The translations under genes were made by a program, and so were the position numbers. From Aeromicrobium sp. (GTDB lineage: Bacteria > Actinomycetota > Actinomycetes > Propionibacteriales > Nocardioidaceae), in contig JALRKU010000437.1 of NCBI GenBank assembly GCA_023254755.1, positions 1-9,679 on the forward strand: 9,679 nt of DNA. The letters run 5' to 3'. This document shows positions 1 to 5,769 of the stretch, in pieces (the stretch's first letter is position 1; every line of letters begins with the position of its first letter). The notes beneath the pieces were generated by a model that made no database searches, was not told the origin of the DNA, and was given only the letters and a program-made list of their open reading frames with translations.

Positions 1-312
1 GAGGCGACGGGCACGACGAACCCGCTGCTCGACGTCGCGCAGGAGCTCGAGCGGATCGCGCTCGAGGACGACTACTTCGTCAAGCGCAAGCTCTACCCGA
101 ACGTGGACTTCTACTCGGGCCTGATCTACGAGGCGCTGCAGTTCCCGCCGGAGATGTTCACCGTCCTCTTCGCGATCCCCCGCACGTCGGGCTGGCTGGC
201 CCAGTGGCTGGAGCAGGTCGACGACAAGGAGCAGAAGATCGCTCGCCCCAAGCAGATCTACACCGGAGACCGCAGGCTCGACTTCGTGCCGGCCGCCCAG
301 CGCTGGTCCTGA
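1..312 (+). CDS. gltA: Citrate synthase, C-terminal part (5' end outside window)
   Basis: The frame is open from base 1 and gives the last 103 residues of a citrate synthase, which condenses oxaloacetate with acetyl-CoA in the first step of the TCA cycle. The segment PNVDFYSGLIY (about residues 33-43 of the visible part) is the hallmark block carrying the catalytic aspartate (D36 here; Asp362 in the E. coli enzyme). It is followed by the usual MFTVLFAIPRTSGWLAQWLEQ region and a C-terminal RPKQIYTG stretch that contributes substrate-binding arginines. The TGA stop is at 310-312, and a strong hairpin follows 10 bp later, so this gene ends its own transcription unit. The start and N-terminal domain are not visible, so length cannot be checked. 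Family assignment is secure; the symbol could differ (citA-type paralogues exist in actinobacteria). Confidence 0.95.
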   Translation, partial: EATGTTNPLLDVAQELERIALEDDYFVKRKLYPNVDFYSGLIYEALQFPPEMFTVLFAIPRTSGWLAQWLEQVDDKEQKIARPKQIYTGDRRLDFVPAAQRWS

Positions 313-322
313 CCCACTCCCA

Positions 323-360
323 CCGAGGGCGTCGTCGCGAGGTCGCGACGACGCCCTCGG
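323..360 (+). terminator. Strong hairpin terminator after citrate synthase
   Basis: An 18-bp perfect inverted repeat: left arm 323-340 (CCGAGGGCGTCGTCGCGA), right arm 343-360, with only 2 nt between, so in practice a 16-bp stem with a small loop. There is no T-tract, as is common for terminators in high-GC actinobacteria. It lies 10 bp after the citrate synthase stop and just before the truA promoter, insulating the two units. Confidence 0.8.
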
Positions 361-369
361 CGCGTGGAC

Positions 370-375
370 TAGCGT
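370..375 (+). promoter_or_regulatory. Candidate -10 box for truA (leaderless start)
   Basis: TAGCGT fits the actinobacterial -10 pattern TANNNT and ends 6 nt before the GTG start at 382. That spacing would put the transcription start on or next to the start codon, i.e. a leaderless mRNA, consistent with the lack of a Shine-Dalgarno sequence. There is no recognisable -35; that position falls inside the preceding terminator stem. Confidence 0.4.
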
Positions 376-381
376 GAGTGC

Positions 382-1170
382 GTGCGCCTGCGACTCGACC
401 TCTCCTACGACGGGTCGGGCTTCCACGGATGGGCCACGCAGCCGGCGCTGCGCACCGTGCAGGAGACGGTCGAGTCGGCGATCGCGACGGTGCTGCGGCT
501 CGCCGAGCGGCCGCAGCTGACCTGCGCGGGCCGCACCGACACGGGGGTGCACGCCCGCGGTCAGGTGGCCCACGTCGACCTCCACGAGGTCGACCCGGAG
601 CTGCTGCTGCGGCGGCTGCGCCGCGTGCTGCCCGACGACGTCGTGATCCGCGGCGTCACCAGGGCGCCCGACGGCTTCGACGCCCGGTTCTCCGCCGTCG
701 AGCGCCGCTACGTCTACCGACTGTGCGACGGCGTGCCCGATCCCCTGACCCGCGGATCGGTCGTCCGGGCGCCCAAGCCGCTCGACGTCGACGCGATGAA
801 CGACGCCGCCGCTCACCTGCTCGGCGAGCACGACTTCGCCTCGTTCTGCCGGCGCCGCGACGGCGCCACCACGATCCGCACGCTGCTGGAGCTGCACACG
901 GTCCGTGAGGGCGACCTCGTCTCGACCACGGTGCGCGCCGACGCGTTCTGTCACTCCATGGTGCGCTCGCTGATGGGTGCGCTGGTGGCAGCCGGCGAAG
1001 GTCGGCACGAGTCCGACCTGGCGGCCGAGCTGCTCCGGGCGCGGGTCCGCGATCCTCGCGTCAAGGTCATGCCGGCGCACGGCCTCACCCTCGAGGAGGT
1101 CGTCTACCCGGCCGACGCCGACCTGGCGGCGCGTGCCGCTCAGGCCCGGCGCCGGCGCGACGAGTCGTGA
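382..1170 (+). CDS. truA: tRNA pseudouridine(38-40) synthase TruA
   Basis: 262 residues, the usual TruA size. It isomerises uridine to pseudouridine at positions 38-40 of the tRNA anticodon arm in the cytoplasm. The N-terminus LDLSYDGSGFHGW and the catalytic block CAGRTDTGVHARGQVAH (catalytic Asp about D53) are family signatures, as is the later FCHSMVRSLMGALVAAGEGR segment, equivalent to the usual F-x-H-x-MVR motif. The GTG start at 382 is the only reasonable in-frame start because an in-frame TAG lies at 370-372. No Shine-Dalgarno is present and a -10-like hexamer sits 6 nt upstream, so translation is probably leaderless. The stop overlaps the next gene's start (GTGA). In many actinobacteria truA directly follows rpoA-rplQ; here those genes lie about 7 kb away on the other strand. 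Confidence 0.96.
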   Translation: MRLRLDLSYDGSGFHGWATQPALRTVQETVESAIATVLRLAERPQLTCAGRTDTGVHARGQVAHVDLHEVDPELLLRRLRRVLPDDVVIRGVTRAPDGFDARFSAVERRYVYRLCDGVPDPLTRGSVVRAPKPLDVDAMNDAAAHLLGEHDFASFCRRRDGATTIRTLLELHTVREGDLVSTTVRADAFCHSMVRSLMGALVAAGEGRHESDLAAELLRARVRDPRVKVMPAHGLTLEEVVYPADADLAARAAQARRRRDES

Positions 1171-1664
1171 GCGTCTCGCTGCTCCCCCTGCCGGTCGGCG
1201 TCCTCGACCTGCTCGCGACCGGCGACCACGCGGCGGCCGGACGCGCGCTCGGCCGCGCCGTACCACCCGGCTTCCTGGACTGCCAGTGGGTCTGGGCGCA
1301 CTTCGCGGCCCTGATCCGTGCAGAACCCGAGCTCGCGTGGTGGCGGACGCAGTACGCGGTGGTCGAGGACGACCGCATCGTGGGCCACGTGCGGCTGCAC
1401 TCGCACGAGGGGACGCGAGAGTGCCAGGTCGGCTGGGAGGTCGAGCCGATCCATCGCCACCGCGGAGTCGGTCGGCAGGCTGCCGCCGCCATCGTCGGCG
1501 TCGCGGCCACCCGGCCCGAGATCGACCGTGTCGTCGCCCTCGTCGCCCACGACAACGCCGCATCGATCGCCGTCGCCGAGGCGACCGGTTTCGTGGCCGA
1601 CGGCGAGCAGCGTCACCGCTTCGGCTGGCTCATGCGCCGGTTCGTCCGGACGCTGCGAGACTGA
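1167..1664 (+). CDS. GNAT family N-acetyltransferase
   Basis: 165 residues with the fold signatures of GCN5-related acetyltransferases, closest in appearance to the RimJ/RimL-like (Acetyltransf_3) branch. The acetyl-CoA pyrophosphate-binding motif A is at about residues 88-108, with the R-x-x-G-x-G core RHRGVG (R97, G100, G102). The C-terminal motif HDNAASIAVAEATGF (about 128-142) carries the usual Asn and the A-x-x-x-GF turn. The first 45 residues are less conserved. Substrate cannot be told: it could be a protein N-terminus, an amino sugar or a small molecule. The GTG start at 1167 overlaps the truA stop (GTGA), indicating translational coupling in the truA operon; it ends 4 bp before the next gene. 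Confidence 0.85.
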   Translation: MSVSLLPLPVGVLDLLATGDHAAAGRALGRAVPPGFLDCQWVWAHFAALIRAEPELAWWRTQYAVVEDDRIVGHVRLHSHEGTRECQVGWEVEPIHRHRGVGRQAAAAIVGVAATRPEIDRVVALVAHDNAASIAVAEATGFVADGEQRHRFGWLMRRFVRTLRD

Positions 1665-1668
1665 GCCG

Positions 1669-2127
1669 ATGGCACAGCACAGCTACGGCGTGGTCCCGTT
1701 CCGCCGAGTCGACGGCGGCGTCGAGCTGCTGATCGGCCACATGGGTGGCCCGTTCTGGTCCCGCAAGGACGAGGGCGCCTGGTCCTTCCCCAAGGGCCTG
1801 CCCGAGGGCGACGAGGAGCCGTTGGCCACGGCGCGACGCGAGATGTCCGAGGAGCTGGGACTCCCGGCCCCTGAGGGTGACTACCTGCCGCTCGGCGACG
1901 TGCGGCAGTCCGGTGGAAAGGTCGTGACCGCCTGGGCCGTCGAGACCGACCTCGATCCTGCCGACGTCGTGCCGGGCACGTTCACGATGCCCTGGCCACC
2001 ACGGTCGGGACGCGAGCAGGAGTTCCCTGAGGTCGACCGGGTGGCCTGGGTCGATCCCGCCACGGCACGCCGGTTGCTGGTGAAGGCCCAGGCGGCCTTC
2101 GTCGACCGGCTCCTCGACCTTCTCTGA
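1669..2127 (+). CDS. NUDIX hydrolase (predicted NTP pyrophosphohydrolase)
   Basis: 152 residues. The NUDIX box is perfect (G-x5-E-x7-R-E-U-x-E-E-x-G-U): G43, E49, R57-E58, E61-E62, G64, L65, so metal-dependent hydrolysis of a nucleoside diphosphate linked to another moiety is expected. Before the box comes SYGVVPFRR, then the GGPFW...D-G-AWSFPKG block typical of the family I know as COG4119 (predicted NUDIX NTP pyrophosphohydrolase). The precise substrate is unknown. I chose ATG 1669, 4 bp after the acetyltransferase stop, because it starts exactly at the family's conserved N-terminus; the frame is open further upstream but that part is antisense-like shadow of the GNAT gene. Third gene of the truA operon; a hairpin terminator follows 10 bp after the stop. 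Confidence 0.9.
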   Translation: MAQHSYGVVPFRRVDGGVELLIGHMGGPFWSRKDEGAWSFPKGLPEGDEEPLATARREMSEELGLPAPEGDYLPLGDVRQSGGKVVTAWAVETDLDPADVVPGTFTMPWPPRSGREQEFPEVDRVAWVDPATARRLLVKAQAAFVDRLLDLL

Positions 2128-2137
2128 GCCCTGACGA

Positions 2138-2179
2138 ACCGACGGGCCGGCTCCCTCCAGGGAGAGCCGGCCCGTCGGT
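2138..2179. terminator. Bidirectional hairpin terminator between convergent genes
   Basis: A 16-bp perfect stem: left arm 2138-2153 (ACCGACGGGCCGGCTC), right arm 2164-2179, 10-nt loop. It lies between the NUDIX stop (2127) and the stop of the convergent surface-protein gene (2198), so it can serve both units. No strong T-tract on either side. Confidence 0.8.
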
Positions 2180-2197
2180 CGTGGCAGGAGGTCGTCG

Positions 2198-3478
2198 TCA
2201 GCGACGGCTCCGCGTGGCCACCTGGTATGTCGCCAGCCCACCGACCGTCAGCAGGCCAAGGCTCAGCGCCAGGTAGGTCGGCCACATGGCGGCCGGCTGG
2301 GCACCGGTGTCGGGTGCCTCGACGTCGACCGCCGGCGCCACGAACGAGACCTCGGTCGCGCCGGGGTCGTTCAAGCCGACGGAATCGATGTTGGCGGCGG
2401 AGTTCTTGAAGACGCCGCCCTTCTTCGAGGTCACCGGCACGGTGATGTCGCACGACGCGGCGCCCTGCGCGAGGGACCCGTTCTCGACGACGATCTCCTT
2501 GTCGCCCTCCTCCGCCGTGATGTCTGCCGCGGCGCAGGTGGTGGTGGCCTCACCGGCGACCCGCAGGGACTTCGGCAGGCTGTCGGTGAAGGACCAGCCG
2601 GACTTCTCGCCGAGCTCGGACGTGTTGGTCACGGTGAGGACGAGGTCGGTCGTCTCACCCACCTTCAGCTTCTCGCCCTCGTCGACGAAGGCCTTGTCCA
2701 GCTGCGGCGTCACGTCGAGGACGCGGACGTCGTCGTAGGCGTGGTCGTTGCCACCGCCACTGCCCTGCTCGTTGCGGATGACGATGCCGACGTCGTCACC
2801 CGTGAACAGCGCGGCACGGCCGCCGAGCAGCTCCGTGGCCTGCGCGGCATCCGTCGAGCCGTCCGCGCACGGCGTGAGGGCGGTCGGATTGACCCGGGTC
2901 TCCTCGCCGTCGTCGTCGAGGTAGAACACGAGCGCCGGCTGCGCAGCACCTCGAGCGCAGTTCACGACACCCACGTTGGCGGCCACGGTGAGGAACCTGC
3001 CGTCGGCGTTCAGGTCGAGTGGGTCGACAGTCCGGAACTCGATCTTATTGGCGCCCGGGTTGGCGTCGGTGTACGCGGTCACCGCGTGGTTCGACGACGC
3101 CGGGCTGGAGCCGTTGATCTCGCCGATCTTCGTCGCCAGGGCACGGAGGTTGGCCTGACCATCCGCGTTGGTGTATCCCGCAGCCGTCAGGTCGGCGTCG
3201 CTGGTCGTGCCGTCCACGATCAGGCCGTTGCCGGCCGCGACATCGAGCCAGGCGGCATCGGCGCTGTAGTTCTGGGTGCCGTAGTCCTCGAGCAGAGCCA
3301 GCTCGCCAGACGCCAGCCCGGTACCGAAGGTCTCGTGCAGCAGGACGTCCGGGTCCGACGGCACTCCGGGCGAACCCGGGGCGGCGACGGCGACGCCGGT
3401 AGCGGTGGCGACCAGCGCGACCGAGGCGGCCAGGGCCGCCGTCGTACGACGACCGCGGCGACGGGAGGTGGTGGTCAT
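2198..3478 (-). CDS. Secreted DUF11-like surface protein with C-terminal sorting-type anchor
   Basis: 426 residues from the chosen start. Residues 1-33 form a Sec signal peptide (Arg-rich n-region, Ala/Val-rich core, AVAA cleavage region). Residues about 45-255 are an extracellular domain ending NDHAYDDVRVLDVTPQLDK, familiar from large actinobacterial DUF11 adhesin-like proteins. About 257-385 is a single DUF11-type beta-sandwich (DLVLTVTNTSELGEKSGWSF..., three cysteines). The C-terminus has the sorting-signal architecture: APDTG (388-392) instead of LPXTG, a hydrophobic segment (about 402-419) and a basic tail RSRR. ATG 3478 is preferred over two upstream in-frame starts because AGGAG lies about 10 nt upstream of it. 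The divergent neighbour encodes a sortase, so covalent wall attachment is the likely fate, though plain membrane anchoring is possible. The ligand is unknown. Confidence 0.85.
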   Translation of the reverse strand: MTTTSRRRGRRTTAALAASVALVATATGVAVAAPGSPGVPSDPDVLLHETFGTGLASGELALLEDYGTQNYSADAAWLDVAAGNGLIVDGTTSDADLTAAGYTNADGQANLRALATKIGEINGSSPASSNHAVTAYTDANPGANKIEFRTVDPLDLNADGRFLTVAANVGVVNCARGAAQPALVFYLDDDGEETRVNPTALTPCADGSTDAAQATELLGGRAALFTGDDVGIVIRNEQGSGGGNDHAYDDVRVLDVTPQLDKAFVDEGEKLKVGETTDLVLTVTNTSELGEKSGWSFTDSLPKSLRVAGEATTTCAAADITAEEGDKEIVVENGSLAQGAASCDITVPVTSKKGGVFKNSAANIDSVGLNDPGATEVSFVAPAVDVEAPDTGAQPAAMWPTYLALSLGLLTVGGLATYQVATRSRR

Positions 3479-3541
3479 CTGCTTCGAGCTCCTCATGATG
3501 ATGTGGGGAAGCGGGGTGCGGGACTGGGGCACGCCGCGATC

Positions 3542-3569
3542 AATCTATGGACGGTTTCGCCCGGACCAA
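3542..3569 (-). promoter_or_regulatory. Candidate promoter of the surface-protein gene
   Basis: Read on the minus strand: TTGGTC (3564-3569) as a weak -35, a 16-nt spacer, and TAGATT (3542-3547) as a good TANNNT -10. The predicted start near 3535 gives a leader of about 57 nt that contains the AGGAG ribosome-binding site for ATG 3478. The same -10 hexamer TAGATT occurs upstream of the secreted protease. Confidence 0.4.
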
Positions 3570-3588
3570 CGCCCTTCGGGACAGGTCG

Positions 3589-3624
3589 TTCCGGATTGAC
3601 CCCCTAATGGGGGTCGATCCGGAA
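3589..3624. promoter_or_regulatory. Long near-perfect inverted repeat, candidate operator
   Basis: Left arm 3589-3604 (TTCCGGATTGACCCCC) pairs with right arm 3609-3624 (GGGGGTCGATCCGGAA), loop TAAT. Fifteen of 16 positions are Watson-Crick and the other is T-G. It lies between the divergent surface-protein and sortase genes, about 20 bp upstream of the candidate -35 of the former and about 40 bp upstream of the candidate -10 of the latter. A terminator role is unlikely because it lies upstream of both genes. A binding site for a regulator of both genes is the simplest reading; a repeat family dispersed in the genome is the alternative. Confidence 0.55.
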
Positions 3625-3664
3625 CCCGAGAGTCACAAGTCCGGTAAAGGGCGCCGATCCCGCC

Positions 3665-3670
3665 TACGAT
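3665..3670 (+). promoter_or_regulatory. Candidate -10 box for the sortase gene
   Basis: TACGAT matches TANNNT and ends 9 nt before the ATG at 3680, predicting a leader of only a few nucleotides. The GAGG at 3674-3677 is too close to the ATG to act as a Shine-Dalgarno sequence, which also points to leaderless or near-leaderless translation. Confidence 0.4.
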
Positions 3671-3679
3671 CACGAGGCC

Positions 3680-4342
3680 ATGTCCTCCCACCGCGCACAG
3701 CGCCCAGCTTCCGGCGCCCGCCGACGCCGCCGCGTGCTCGCCGGGGTCACCCTGCTGGTCGCCGTCGGCCTCGTCGGGTACGGGCTGCGTGGCTTGTGGG
3801 ACCGCCACGCAGCCACGCACGGAGGAGGGGGCACCCAGGCACCGGTCGCGAGCGGCGACCTCGACGAGACGCCCGTGCCGCTGGCGGACTGCAAGGCGGC
3901 GGCTGACGAGCCCCGGATCATCCACCTCGGCTCGCTCGACGTCTCGGGCTGCATCGTCAAGGTGGGCACGACCGGCCGGCAGCTCGACGCCCCGGGCAAC
4001 ATCCACGTCGCCGGCTGGTACGACAAGAGCGCACTCCCGGGCGACGACGGACTGTCGATCCTCGACGGGCACTCGAGCGGTCGCTACAAGGACGGCATCT
4101 TCAACCGCATCGACGACTTCGAGGACGGCTCGATCTTCACGGTGGAGTACGGCGACGGCAAGGAGCGGCGCTTCGAGGTCACGAGCGTGTCGGAGCACGA
4201 GATCGCCGACACGATGACGGCACTGCAGGACGACGCCACGGAGCAGGACGCGAACCTGGCGCTCATCACGTGCGGCGGAGACTACGACGCGGCCCACCAC
4301 TCGTTCGACCGACGGGTCGTCGTGCTGGCGACCTCGATCTGA
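3680..4342 (+). CDS. Class F-like sortase (transpeptidase)
   Basis: 220 residues. A short basic cytoplasmic N-terminus (RRRRR at 14-18) is followed by one transmembrane segment (about 19-38), a Gly/Ala-rich linker, and a catalytic domain from about residue 78. The sortase triad is visible: His131 in LDGHSSG, Cys198 in ALITCGG, and Arg211 or Arg212 in SFDRRVVV. The block HVAGWYDKSALPGDDGLSILDGH resembles actinobacterial class F sortases, which cleave LPXTG-like signals and join the protein to the cell envelope on the outer face of the membrane. Many class F enzymes have GHVN/GHVD after the catalytic His where this one has GHSSG. It is divergent from a probable substrate (APDTG tail) and convergent with the response regulator. 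Assignment to sortase is firm; the class is a judgement by eye. Confidence 0.88.
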   Translation: MSSHRAQRPASGARRRRRVLAGVTLLVAVGLVGYGLRGLWDRHAATHGGGGTQAPVASGDLDETPVPLADCKAAADEPRIIHLGSLDVSGCIVKVGTTGRQLDAPGNIHVAGWYDKSALPGDDGLSILDGHSSGRYKDGIFNRIDDFEDGSIFTVEYGDGKERRFEVTSVSEHEIADTMTALQDDATEQDANLALITCGGDYDAAHHSFDRRVVVLATSI

Positions 4343-4389
4343 CCCCCGGAAGATCCGTCATGAAATGACCCCCGGACGGTGGTCAGATC
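4336..4389. terminator. Weak bidirectional stem region between sortase and response regulator
   Basis: The 9-bp arms GATCTGACC (4336-4344) and GGTCAGATC (4381-4389) include both stop codons and could pair across a 36-nt loop that itself contains a small hairpin (GTCAT-GAA-ATGAC, 4358-4370). The interval also holds an 11-bp direct repeat TGACCCCCGGA at 4340-4350 and 4366-4376. It is the only candidate terminator in this 40-bp gap, but much weaker than the other hairpins in the window. Confidence 0.3.
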
Positions 4390-5063
4390 AGGCCGTCGCG
4401 GGCCGCCTCGCGGCTCATCGCGACCTTCGTGCGCACCGGACGTCCGGCCGCCTCGTACTTGCGCCGCACCCGGGTGAGGTACTTCTTGGCCGTGCCCGGC
4501 TGGACCCCCAGCTCGGCCGCGACGGCGTCGAGCGTGAGGCCCGACGCGTACAGGACCAGGGCCCGCTCCTCCTGGTCGCTGAGTGCGGGACGATCGGCGT
4601 CGCCCGCGATGACGGCAGCGACCTCCGGCGAGATCCATCGTCGGCCCCCCAGTGCCGCCCACACGGCGGCGACCACGTCCTTCTCGGAGTCGCGCTTGCC
4701 CACGATGCCTGCGATCCCCGCACGAAGGACGGCTCTGACCAGGGGCGGCGAGGCCATCGCCGACAGCACCAGGACGCGGATCCCGAGCTCGCCGAGGCGG
4801 CGCACCTGTGCCGGCTCGACCGCCGGACCACGCTCGACCAACAGGTCGAGCACCACCAGCTGCGGGCGTCGTGACGCGGGCACGTCCTCCAGCCAGGTCA
4901 GCAAGCCAGGCAGCGTCTCGCCGCTGAACACGACGGAGAGGCCCACCTGGGCGGCAAGCAGCTCCTCGGTTCGTCGGCGCTGCAGGAGGTGGTCCTCCAC
5001 GATCGCCACCCGCCAGCTTCGCCTCCGGCGCACGGTCGATCGGGAGTGGGTCGTCGCGTTCAT
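4383..5063 (-). CDS. Orphan response regulator, receiver domain plus LuxR/NarL-like HTH
   Basis: 226 residues from ATG 5063. The receiver domain (about 17-135) has all the phosphorylation residues: E23-D24 acidic pocket, Asp73 phosphoacceptor in LVVLDLL, Ser101 in VLVLSAM and Lys123 in IVGKRDS. The C-terminal part (about 161-205, LSDQEERALVLYASGLTLDAVA...) is a NarL/LuxR-type DNA-binding domain with an unusual recognition segment, GVQPGTAKKYLTRVRRKYEAAGR, in place of the usual S-x-x-TV-x-x-H-x-x-x-I. No histidine kinase is present in the window. The start is uncertain: the frame is open to a TTG at 5141 and no clear ribosome-binding site precedes either site; ATG 5063 sits just before the receiver domain. 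It could control the adjacent surface genes, but nothing in the sequence proves this. Confidence 0.85.
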   Translation of the reverse strand: MNATTHSRSTVRRRRSWRVAIVEDHLLQRRRTEELLAAQVGLSVVFSGETLPGLLTWLEDVPASRRPQLVVLDLLVERGPAVEPAQVRRLGELGIRVLVLSAMASPPLVRAVLRAGIAGIVGKRDSEKDVVAAVWAALGGRRWISPEVAAVIAGDADRPALSDQEERALVLYASGLTLDAVAAELGVQPGTAKKYLTRVRRKYEAAGRPVRTKVAMSREAARDGLI

Positions 5064-5142
5064 CGCGACGATGGTGCCACGGCGCCAAGGGTCCTGCGGA
5101 CGCACGACGACCCGGCCGCCCCGGCGCGGACACGGCTCCAAC

Positions 5143-5148
5143 TGAGAT
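5143..5148 (+). promoter_or_regulatory. Possible degenerate -10 box for the methyltransferase
   Basis: TGAGAT ends exactly 6 nt before the GTG start at 5155, the same spacing as the TAGCGT box before truA, and there is no Shine-Dalgarno. It lacks the A at position 2 of TANNNT, so the call is weak and rests on position. Confidence 0.25.
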
Positions 5149-5154
5149 GATGGC

Positions 5155-5769
5155 GTGGTGGCCGACCACTACTTCGACCGCGATCCGCACGCCCCCGATC
5201 GCCGCCGAGACGTCATCGTCCGGCTCGCTGGTCGTGACCTGACGTTCACGACCTCGACCGGGGTCTTCGCGCACGACGGCCTCGACAAGGCGACCGACGT
5301 GCTGCTGCGCTCCGTCGAGCCTCCGACCTCCGGGGTGGTGCTCGATCTCGGCTGCGGCTGGGGTCCCATCGCGTGCGCGCTGGCGCTCGCGTCGCCGCAG
5401 TCCGACGTCTGGGCCGTCGACGTCAACGGGCGGGCCCGCGACCTGACGCGGCTCAACGCAGACAGGCTGGGACTCCCGCTGCACGTCGTGCGCCCCGACC
5501 AGGTGCCGGCGGACCTGGAGCTCGACCAGATCTGGTCCAACCCGCCGATCCGCATCGGCAAGGAGGCGCTCCACGAGCTGCTGCGCACGTGGCTCCCCCG
5601 CCTGGCACCCGACGGCGTCGCCTGGCTCGTCGTCGGCAAGAACCTCGGCGCCGACTCGTTGCAGCGCTGGCTGCGCACCGAGGGCTGGCAAGTCGATCGC
5701 CACGCGAGCGCCAAGGGCTTCCGGGTGCTTCGCGTGGAAGCACCCGGAAGCCTGAGTCGAGCTACTTGA
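5155..5769 (+). CDS. RsmC-like class I SAM-dependent methyltransferase
   Basis: 204 residues. The order and motifs fit the MTS/RsmC superfamily (COG2813-like), whose best-known member methylates guanine N2 in 16S rRNA. The N-terminal TSTGVFAHDGLDKATDVLL block is the family's lead-in. Motif I is VLDLGCGWGPIA (62-73), the acidic ribose-binding residue is Asp89 in VDVN, and motif IV is NPPIR (129-133), typical of base-amino methyltransferases. It is about half the length of E. coli RsmC and lacks that protein's extra N-terminal domain, as is common in Gram-positives; the exact rRNA target is unknown. The start is GTG 5155 (the second codon is also GTG). The last codons are read through a perfect 16-bp hairpin and the gene overlaps the convergent protease gene by 8 bp. 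Confidence 0.85.
   Translation: MVADHYFDRDPHAPDRRRDVIVRLAGRDLTFTTSTGVFAHDGLDKATDVLLRSVEPPTSGVVLDLGCGWGPIACALALASPQSDVWAVDVNGRARDLTRLNADRLGLPLHVVRPDQVPADLELDQIWSNPPIRIGKEALHELLRTWLPRLAPDGVAWLVVGKNLGADSLQRWLRTEGWQVDRHASAKGFRVLRVEAPGSLSRAT
5716..5752 (-). terminator. Perfect hairpin terminator embedded in methyltransferase 3' coding end
   Basis: A 16-bp perfect stem: arm 5716-5731 (GGCTTCCGGGTGCTTC), loop GCGTG (5732-5736), arm 5737-5752. It starts 9 nt past the stop codon of the minus-strand protease gene (5762-5764), where a terminator belongs. On the plus strand it encodes methyltransferase residues GFRVLRVEAPGS, so one sequence serves as coding DNA and, antisense, as terminator. No T-tract follows. 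Confidence 0.65.

Noticed and set aside
3479..3532. Longer N-terminus for the surface protein (starts at 3532 or 3496)
   Set aside because: The extra 18 residues have no ribosome-binding site and would move the signal peptide inward; AGGAG correctly precedes ATG 3478.
2741..3607. 288-codon open frame on the plus strand opposite the surface-protein gene
   Set aside because: Composition typical of an antisense high-GC frame; the minus-strand gene has a signal peptide, a DUF11-like domain, an anchor and a Shine-Dalgarno site.
4282..5703. Long open frame on the minus strand running across the response regulator and the methyltransferase
   Set aside because: It is out of frame with the regulator and antisense to the methyltransferase, has Arg/Gly-rich low-complexity translation and no domain; a normal shadow in high-GC DNA.
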